Source: Clostridiales bacterium (GTDB lineage: Bacteria > Bacillota > Clostridia > Oscillospirales > Oscillospiraceae). From it: a stretch of DNA of 64,000 bases. The translations under genes were made by a program, and so were the position numbers. The stretch is from assembly GCA_022775085.1 (NCBI GenBank), contig JALFJQ010000005.1, positions 1 to 64,000 of the forward strand. Reading direction: 5' to 3'. This document shows positions 58,080 to 64,000 of the stretch, piece by piece; position 1 is the stretch's first letter; each line of letters starts with the position of its first letter. Below the pieces are notes generated by a model. It ran no database searches and was not told the DNA's origin. It worked only from the letters and a program-made list of their open reading frames with translations.

Positions 58080-58808
58080 TTATACTCGTTCGCAGATTAC
58101 CAGATACCGCTGTTTCCCGCCGCTGGCGTAGGGGTGGCAGGTCAGCAGGGTCAGCAGCTCCCGCCCCGGCTGAATCAGAATCTCCTCCACCTGGTAGGGA
58201 TATATGATCTTGATTTCTGCTACCCGGTAGGTGAGTTGCCCCCAGAGATTCGTGATCGTAACGGTATCGCCAATCTGCAATTTATCAATGTAGCGGAAAT
58301 AGCTGGCACCGCCATATCCCCGATGCCCCGCAATCACGCAATTGGTATTCGCACCGCCGATGGGCAGGCTAGTCTGGCTTAGGTGTGCAGCTCCGTCTGC
58401 CATGTGCTGGTTGGTAGCACCCAGATAAATAGGCATTTCCAGCTCCATTGCCGGAATGGTAATGACTCCAAAGACTTCCTCTTTCAGTCCGTAGTCCGCC
58501 AGCCGGAAGCTGGGCTGCTGATAATCCAGTTTGCAGGATAGCCCCGACTGCCCTTGCTTAAAGATTTCTTCATTGTAGGCAGTCATGTCCTCCCAAAGCT
58601 CAGGGTAAAGCCGTTGTTCGGATGGCTGCGTGGAATCGGGAATCACAACGCTGGTGGTAGACTGTGTTTCCTTTTGCTCCTGGAAGGTCTGGACGGTGCT
58701 TTTCATTTCCCGCTTCACCAGAAACCCTTGTGCATATGGGTAAGAGAAAACTGCCAGTCCCACCAGAAACAGGACAACAAGCACAGTTCTTTGCAGTCCC
58801 TTACCCAT
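58080..58808 (-). CDS. Pilus-associated sortase (second sortase)
   Basis: The 242-residue transpeptidase has an N-terminal membrane helix (about 8-26) and the sortase fold with His in CVIAGHRGYGGASYF, Cys in LLTLLTCHPYASGG and Arg in KQRYLVICERV. It lacks a C-terminal membrane helix. It is of the class C/D-like group and could anchor the finished pilus to the wall or help polymerise it. It overlaps the next sortase by eight bases. Confidence 0.88.
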   Translation of the reverse strand: MGKGLQRTVLVVLFLVGLAVFSYPYAQGFLVKREMKSTVQTFQEQKETQSTTSVVIPDSTQPSEQRLYPELWEDMTAYNEEIFKQGQSGLSCKLDYQQPSFRLADYGLKEEVFGVITIPAMELEMPIYLGATNQHMADGAAHLSQTSLPIGGANTNCVIAGHRGYGGASYFRYIDKLQIGDTVTITNLWGQLTYRVAEIKIIYPYQVEEILIQPGRELLTLLTCHPYASGGKQRYLVICERV

Positions 58809-59679
58809 GATGCTGTCTCCTACACACCCATTTCCAGATGAGAAACAGGAGAAACGCTGCCAGTAAAAATCCAGCCACTACAGCTAGACCGATTTCCAGC
58901 CCCCGGAGGTAATACTGCATCCAGTGGGAACCAGTGCTGCCTGACGCTTCCGTCTGCTCAGCAATCTGTTCTGCTTCCTCATAGGGAATCCGGGATGCAG
59001 TTACCAGCAGCCGATGGGTATTGATTCCGTAGGGGGTGCAGGTCACAAGGGTGCAGCAATCTTCCCCCTCCCAGATACCCAGCAGGCTGGTATCGCTGGG
59101 CAGCACCGTGTTGATCTCCGTCACCTGATAGGCCAGCACATCGTCCAGCACATACAGATAGAACACATCCCCGATGCCCAACTGCTCCAAATCCGTGAAC
59201 ATGGTCTGGGACGCCATGCCGCTGTGCCCGGAAAGAATGCTGTGGGTGCTGGCTCCGCCTACCGGCAGGGAGCTACCCAGCAGATGCCCCACGCCTTTGC
59301 TCAGGGAACTGTCCCCGGTTCCGTGATAGATGGGCAGGTGGACATTGATTTTCGGGATTTCAATATAGCCCATGATTCCGTCCCCGGAGAGGTTGAGAAT
59401 GGAATCATATTCTTCAGACGCAGATTGCAGGGCTTCCTGGGTATATCCTCCCTCTGTTGTGGTTCCGGGAAGAAGCGTCTGGTTATATGCAGCCGCCTTT
59501 TCCCGCTCCTGCACCAGTACACTGTTGTCTGTCTGGGCGATGACTTCCTGGTAGGCGGTGAATATCTCTGACGCATACTTTCGGTTTACATAATTACTAA
59601 CAACTGGATACAGTGTCAAACCAAGTGCGGCAAGGAACAGTGCCGCTCCAAAGCAGATAACAAGAATTCTTCGTTTCAT
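58801..59679 (-). CDS. srtC: Class C pilin-polymerising sortase
   Basis: This 292-residue sortase has membrane helices at both ends (about 5-23 and 260-282), as class C enzymes do. Catalytic residues: His in SILSGHSGMASQTMF, Cys in CCTLVTCTPYGINTH and Arg in HRLLVTASR. It would link pilin subunits through LPxTG and pilin-motif lysines. The ATG at 59679 is chosen since the earlier codons encode an intercistronic hairpin; its ribosome site is weak, which suggests coupling to the pilin gene. Confidence 0.93.
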   Translation of the reverse strand: MKRRILVICFGAALFLAALGLTLYPVVSNYVNRKYASEIFTAYQEVIAQTDNSVLVQEREKAAAYNQTLLPGTTTEGGYTQEALQSASEEYDSILNLSGDGIMGYIEIPKINVHLPIYHGTGDSSLSKGVGHLLGSSLPVGGASTHSILSGHSGMASQTMFTDLEQLGIGDVFYLYVLDDVLAYQVTEINTVLPSDTSLLGIWEGEDCCTLVTCTPYGINTHRLLVTASRIPYEEAEQIAEQTEASGSTGSHWMQYYLRGLEIGLAVVAGFLLAAFLLFLIWKWVCRRQHHG

Positions 59680-59698
59680 AGTAATCACCCATTCGGGA

Positions 59699-59726
59699 AG
59701 CCCCGGAAGTGTTGGCTTCCGGGGCT
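59699..59726 (-). promoter_or_regulatory. Hairpin between pilin and sortase genes
   Basis: AGCCCCGGAAG pairs with CTTCCGGGGCT around six bases between the major pilin stop and the sortase start. There is no T-run, so partial termination or RNA stabilisation that favours pilin over sortase is likely. Confidence 0.6.
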
Positions 59727-59738
59727 GTCCTTGTATCA

Positions 59739-61682
59739 TCAGGAGTTACGCTTCTTGCGCAGGGTCAGAACGATCATGCCCGCAGCGCCAGCCATCAGGA
59801 GAATACCCACGATGGTGAACATCATAGTTCCGTTATCGCCGGTTTCAGGGAGGTCAAAGCCACGGGTGTTGACCACGGTCAGAGGTGCTTCCGCATTGGC
59901 GCTGCCATTGTCTTCCAGCATGGTCACAGGATTGCCGTCCACCTTGGCAGATGCGGTCAGCAGATGATGCTCCACGCTTCCGTCCACATCATCACAGAGG
60001 GCAGCCGTTTCCGCCTGGGAAATGACCACTTCAATGTCCTCTTTCAGCAGCGTGTAGCCGTTGTCAGTACGGACTTCGGTGATACAGTAGGTGTCATCTT
60101 CCAGACCCTTTACAACTACCTTGCCGGAGGAAACAGGAATGAAATGGGTAGCGTCTGCTTCATTGGCAACATGGTCATTCACATAGTAAACACCCTCACT
60201 CTCGTTCAGCGCTGCCTTGACATAGTAATTGTCGGTTTCGTTGTGAAGGATGAATTCAACCTTGGAGAAGTCACCGTTGCCATCGCTGAATTTCTTGGTC
60301 AGATCAATGCCGTAGGTGTAGAGATGGCAGTCATCCGCCAGCATATCGGAGTAGTTGGTAGAAGTGCGCTTCCAGGTCAGGACTACATCGTTGGGGTTGC
60401 CATTGTCACCGTAGGCAACGGAATTGTCGCTGTCCAGCTTGGCGGCGTAGGTGATGCGCAGGGTCAGGTCGGAATAGCCGGAATTGACCATACCGGCAGC
60501 GGAGTAGACAGCCTTGGAGGTGTTGATTTCCGTCAGTCCGGTCTGCGTCATGGCGATGGTCATGGTTTCGCCAGCATCAACGGAATTATAGGAAGCGGTG
60601 AACTTACCGTCCGCCTCCGTCCACTTGGCAACGGAATCGGTGCCGGTGCTATCCGTGAAGAACTCCAACACCACATCGCCCTTGGCGTAGGTCACACCCT
60701 TGGACAGAGTATCAACGAAGGTGTAGGTGGTCAGGTAGGTGGATTCGGAGGTAATGGCGGGCAGGGTGGAAATGATCTGGTACTCAACGGTATCGCCGCC
60801 GGATGCGGTGCCGGTGTGGGCAAAACCATCGGTAATGCCGGAGGTGCCATTGTTCTTGCCGGTATCCGCAGCCTGCTCCCGCAGGGTCTTTTCCAGAGTG
60901 GGGTCGCCGGTCTGGTTCTTGGGATAGACGGTTACATCATAAACCCAGCGGGTGCCGCCATCGGTGGCATTGGTGCCGTTCACGGAGGTCATGGGCAGGG
61001 AAATCAGGAAGGGGTCGGTGGTGGACACGACATTTTCGGGAACCTTAGTTTCCACGATGAGGTACAGACCCAGCGCCAGATTCTCCGCCTTGGTTTTACC
61101 GAAGGAATCCGTCAAGGGCATGGCAGTACCACCGATGGCAGCGATATACTGCTCCATAGCGTTCTTGACCACGGTGGAATTGGCAGTCAGGGCAGCAGAC
61201 AGGGCATGGATCAGCACATCGGACTGATAGAAATATTTGGCAGAATCCAGAGCATCCGCATTGGTATAGCGCTGTGCGCCATTCTCCAGACCCAGCGCTT
61301 TCAGGAAGTCCGCGCCCTGTACCTTGTCGATGGCATACAGCACCTCTACATGGTTGTCGGTTCTGTTATCTGCGGTGGACTCGGTGAACTGGACGATATC
61401 CGCTACTTTCACAAAGCTGTACTCCACGCCTTCCAGGGCATAGTTCTTCATGGTTTCGTTGACACCGCTTTCATCGGCAACGCCGGTGGAGACATAGGAG
61501 CTGTCCCAGATACCGGCATTTTCGCTGCCAGTCAGATCGTACTTGAAGATGGTCAGAGAACCCTTCTGGGATTCGTCGATGGGAGCGTCCGCGACTTCGG
61601 CGGCAGATACGGAGATGGCGCTGCCAAAGCACAGCACCAGAGCCAGACACAGGGCGATAGCTTTCATAATCTTGGTTTTCAT
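59739..61682 (-). CDS. SpaH/EbpB-type LPXTG major pilin
   Basis: The 647-residue pilin has a signal peptide (MKTKIMKAIALCLALVLCFG ahead of SAISVSAAE), Ig-like CnaB domains with intramolecular isopeptide potential, the pilin motif YPKN in VYDVTVYPKNQTGD and a C-terminal sorting signal LPETG, membrane helix and KKRNS tail. The pilin-motif lysine is the usual point of polymerisation by a class C sortase, encoded next. AAAGGA precedes the ATG. Conserved E-box-like stretch near YCITEVRTDNGY. Confidence 0.93.
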   Translation of the reverse strand: MKTKIMKAIALCLALVLCFGSAISVSAAEVADAPIDESQKGSLTIFKYDLTGSENAGIWDSSYVSTGVADESGVNETMKNYALEGVEYSFVKVADIVQFTESTADNRTDNHVEVLYAIDKVQGADFLKALGLENGAQRYTNADALDSAKYFYQSDVLIHALSAALTANSTVVKNAMEQYIAAIGGTAMPLTDSFGKTKAENLALGLYLIVETKVPENVVSTTDPFLISLPMTSVNGTNATDGGTRWVYDVTVYPKNQTGDPTLEKTLREQAADTGKNNGTSGITDGFAHTGTASGGDTVEYQIISTLPAITSESTYLTTYTFVDTLSKGVTYAKGDVVLEFFTDSTGTDSVAKWTEADGKFTASYNSVDAGETMTIAMTQTGLTEINTSKAVYSAAGMVNSGYSDLTLRITYAAKLDSDNSVAYGDNGNPNDVVLTWKRTSTNYSDMLADDCHLYTYGIDLTKKFSDGNGDFSKVEFILHNETDNYYVKAALNESEGVYYVNDHVANEADATHFIPVSSGKVVVKGLEDDTYCITEVRTDNGYTLLKEDIEVVISQAETAALCDDVDGSVEHHLLTASAKVDGNPVTMLEDNGSANAEAPLTVVNTRGFDLPETGDNGTMMFTIVGILLMAGAAGMIVLTLRKKRNS

Positions 61683-61734
61683 ATTCTTAGATTCCTTTCA
61701 GAGTAAAAATGTTGTTTTCGGTTTGTATTTGGGC

Positions 61735-61762
61735 AGCAAAAAAGCCAGGGGGAATCCCTGGC
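61735..61762 (-). terminator. Attenuator between adhesin and major pilin
   Basis: GCCAGGG and CCCTGGC form a stem followed leftward by TTTTTTGC. It lies about 25 bases past the adhesin stop, so readthrough or a second promoter must supply pilin transcripts. Confidence 0.75.
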
Positions 61763-61787
61763 GCAGTAGAATCTTCGGTTCATGACA

Positions 61788-64000
61788 TTACCACCGTTTC
61801 TTTTTGTAGGAGATCAGCAGCAGGATGGCACAGACAGCGGCGCAAACAAGCTGCATGATTCGCAGGATAAGCCCGGTGCTTACACCGGTATCCGGCAGGG
61901 AGAAGCCCTTGGCATTGACTACCTGTAAGGATACTTGAAGATCATCCACAGGAAGCTGCCCTTCAAAGGCATACCCTTTCAGGAGTTCATATCCGTTGGG
62001 GGCTTCCAGCTCTGTCACTCGGTAATGGAGGCCCGGATAGAGATTGTCCCAGACCAGCAGGCCGTCCTCACTGGAGGTCAGCGTACCATCTACCAGAGCA
62101 GAATTGGAGCAGCCGCCCCGAACAATGGTTTTGGAGTAGGTCACGGGATACCACAGGGAACCCTCTGCGCTCCATTCCAGAAGGAAGGTTGCCCCGGCAA
62201 GGTGTTCCCCGGCGGTGTCGATTTTCTCAATGGTGATTTTCCCGGAACGCAGGGCATTGGTGAAGAATACCTCGGCAATCTCGCCCTGTTTTACGGTGAC
62301 AGTCTGTGGGTTATCCCCCTTGCACTCATACAGGCTGTCCTCCGGCAGAAGCTCCTCTATGGTGTAGATTCCGGGCAGCAGATTCCCGGTCAGAATAAAG
62401 CCATCCTCATCGGTGGCAAAGGGAGAGCCGTCCAGAATCTTACCTTCGGCATCCGTAATCTTGAACTGCCAGCCATCCAAAGAACCGCCGCCCTCCATGG
62501 TCTTGGTGATTTTCAGCCTGCCATACTGGACATTGGTGAAAGTGATGAACACATCCTCATGGGGCTTGATTTCAAATTTCTGGACAGTTTCATCCACCAT
62601 CCAGTATTCGTCCTCAAATCGACCATGTTCGTCGCCGGTTTCCTTCGCCCAGTAGGTGCCGGGGTCAAGGTAATAACCAGCCCGACCATCCTCGTTGGTG
62701 ATAAGGGTGCCGACTTTCTGGGCGCAGGCTTCATCCGAATAGACAGTGATGTGCCAGCCTTCCACGGATTCGCCAGTATTGGTCTTTTTGTAGAACCAGA
62801 CCAGACCCTGCTCCTTGTTGAGCCAGGTATCTACAGTGGTTTCACCGGCTTTTACCGTTACATCGTGGAAGCCCAGTTCTGTTAGCCAGTAATTGTCCTC
62901 CGTGGGAAGCTCCACTACGGTGTACCGCCCTAACGGAAGATTCTCGGTGCAGGCATAGCCATTGTCATCGGTGGTGAAGTCTCCGTAGGAATTGCCCTCG
63001 GAATCTCTCACCCGGAATGTCCAGCCGCCAAGCTGATTGCCGGTGTTGGTGGTCTTGCGGATTTCAATACGCCCATAATGGGTGTTGGTGAAGGTGACCT
63101 CTGCGGTCTGACCAACGGCAACTGTGACAGACTTTACAGCGGTATCAACTTCCCAATAAGGGTCATCCGTGGGCAGCTCCTTTGCATAGTAGGTGCCGGA
63201 GATCAATCCCGTAACCGTCACGGTGCCATCTGCACCGGTGGTATAGGGAGAGCCGGAGACTGCGCTGGTACAGGAAGAATCCGTATACAGCCCGATCTGC
63301 CAGCCACTTAGGTTTGCACCCGTGTTTGTGACCTTGACCAGCTTCACACTACCGGTGTTCAGCTTGTTGGTGAAGCTGACTGCGGCGGTGCCACCTGCGG
63401 TTACAGTCACCGCCTGCGGGTTAGTACTGGAACAGTAGTACAGAGCGTTGATGGAGCTGTCGGTATTTCCCAGCTCCTTCACATAGTAGGTGCCGGGGGT
63501 AAGCCCGGTGACGGAAATCTTACCGCTGGAATTGGTGCTGTGCGGCCCCGAAACCAGCGTGGTGCAGGCAGAATTGGAGTATATTCCAAACTGCCAGCCC
63601 GAGAGACTCTGTCCGTCCTCGGTGGTTTTCGTCAGGCTGATGGAGCCGGTATTCAGTTTGTTATTGAAGCTGACCGAAGTGCTGCCGCCTGCGGTTACAG
63701 TTACCGCCTGTGGGTTGGTGCTGGAGCAGTAGTACAGAGCGTTGATTGCGCTGTCCGTATGCCCCAACTCTTTGACATAGTAGGTTCCTGCCGACAGGTC
63801 TGTAACGGATATCTTTCCGCTGGTGTTGGTGGTATGGGGTCCAGATACAAGGCTGGTACAGGCGCTGTTGCTGTAAATACCAAACTGCCAGCCGGACAAG
63901 TTCTTTCCGTCCTCGGTGGTCTTTGTCAGGCTGATGCTCCCCACCTGCGGCACGGCTTTCAGTTTGAAATAGGCCTTGAGGGAGCCGGTGGATGCACTGC
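61788..64000 (-). CDS. Pilus tip/ancillary adhesin with CnaB repeats (partial)
   Basis: The frame runs off the right edge; at least 737 residues are visible. A GTG at 63953 is not taken as the start because the frame stays open and reads as domain sequence upstream. Seven tandem CnaB-type beta domains of about 90-110 residues follow one another, each with a Lys near the first strand (LTKTTEDG) and a Glu near the end (YVKELG), as needed for isopeptide bonds. The end is LPDTG, a membrane helix and KKKRW. It is probably the surface-binding minor pilin, attached by the sortases downstream. Confidence 0.9.
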   Translation of the reverse strand, partial: SASTGSLKAYFKLKAVPQVGSISLTKTTEDGKNLSGWQFGIYSNSACTSLVSGPHTTNTSGKISVTDLSAGTYYVKELGHTDSAINALYYCSSTNPQAVTVTAGGSTSVSFNNKLNTGSISLTKTTEDGQSLSGWQFGIYSNSACTTLVSGPHSTNSSGKISVTGLTPGTYYVKELGNTDSSINALYYCSSTNPQAVTVTAGGTAAVSFTNKLNTGSVKLVKVTNTGANLSGWQIGLYTDSSCTSAVSGSPYTTGADGTVTVTGLISGTYYAKELPTDDPYWEVDTAVKSVTVAVGQTAEVTFTNTHYGRIEIRKTTNTGNQLGGWTFRVRDSEGNSYGDFTTDDNGYACTENLPLGRYTVVELPTEDNYWLTELGFHDVTVKAGETTVDTWLNKEQGLVWFYKKTNTGESVEGWHITVYSDEACAQKVGTLITNEDGRAGYYLDPGTYWAKETGDEHGRFEDEYWMVDETVQKFEIKPHEDVFITFTNVQYGRLKITKTMEGGGSLDGWQFKITDAEGKILDGSPFATDEDGFILTGNLLPGIYTIEELLPEDSLYECKGDNPQTVTVKQGEIAEVFFTNALRSGKITIEKIDTAGEHLAGATFLLEWSAEGSLWYPVTYSKTIVRGGCSNSALVDGTLTSSEDGLLVWDNLYPGLHYRVTELEAPNGYELLKGYAFEGQLPVDDLQVSLQVVNAKGFSLPDTGVSTGLILRIMQLVCAAVCAILLLISYKKKRW
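63354..63941. repeat. Tandem 294-bp repeat in the adhesin gene
   Basis: Two successive units (63354-63647 and 63648-63941) encode 98-residue CnaB domains that differ at only about 15 positions, far more alike than the other five domains. The reading frame is preserved, so this is a recent domain duplication able to expand or contract by recombination. Confidence 0.85.

Noticed and set aside
59709-61706. A 665-codon rightward open frame
   Set aside because: It lies antisense to the major pilin gene; composition of the pilin codons explains the open frame.
1-64000. tRNA, rRNA or insertion sequences
   Set aside because: No cloverleaf, rRNA segment, or transposase gene with terminal repeats was recognised in the window.

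Overview
The window is a Gram-positive, clostridial-type (Bacillota) accessory region, almost all of it one integrative and conjugative element (ICE). Evidence for the host: consensus sigma-A promoters (TTGACA-17-TATAAT), strong AGGAGG ribosome sites, LPxTG pilins with class C sortases, and a conjugation backbone of the Tn1549/CTn4 type known from gut clostridia. The genus cannot be read from the sequence. Integration into rpsI is indicated by a stranded copy of the last 16 codons of ribosomal protein S9 plus a terminator at 1026-1139, beside two tandem tyrosine integrases.

Layout. 1-1140: flanking DNA with a truncated parB, a cluster of GTTAGCCCA repeats and the rpsI 3' end (attachment site). 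1212-4667 (minus): two integrases, an excisionase-like protein and a MazF-like toxin with a four-cysteine tail. 5262-6845 (plus): arsR-acr3 arsenite efflux with two palindromic operators. 7098-12574 (minus): two ATC-hydrolase-family genes flanking a PanE-like reductase / response regulator / histidine kinase / methyltransferase operon. 12766-16173: a Cd/Zn module made of a separate HMA chaperone, a P-type ATPase lacking its own HMA domain, an ArsR repressor and a divergent ArsR-AraC fusion regulator. 16248-20732: a divergent molybdenum-hydroxylase maturation set (VWA + MoxR ATPase; MOSC + XdhC) with no molybdoenzyme in view. 20897-28334 (plus): an operon of a membrane-anchored double parvulin, a cation-diffusion-facilitator fused to an SPFH/HflK domain, HflC, HflK, a coiled-coil M23 peptidase and a KTR zinc-ribbon protein; this is the best candidate for an undescribed system. 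28396-31825: regulators (Xre, sigma-like), YolD and a UmuC-type polymerase under an SOS box.

31864-45059 (minus) is the transfer machinery: CwlT-like hydrolase, VirB4, PrgI, VirB6, a VirB2-like small protein, VirD4/TcpA, an ArdC-like protein, PcfB, relaxase, MobC with a candidate oriT, and a Toprim primase. A small redox cargo (flavodoxin, aldo/keto reductase, truncated SDR, MerR with a 19-bp-spacer promoter) interrupts it at 45133-47138. It resumes with a 2850-residue methylase-helicase (47660-56212), three ICE-conserved unknown proteins, and then a complete pilus locus at 58080-64000: two sortases, an LPETG major pilin and an LPDTG CnaB-repeat adhesin that runs off the right edge.

Read as a whole, the element carries metal/metalloid resistance, envelope quality control and an adhesion pilus on a leftward-transcribed type IV secretion backbone. 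The second attachment site is outside the window.
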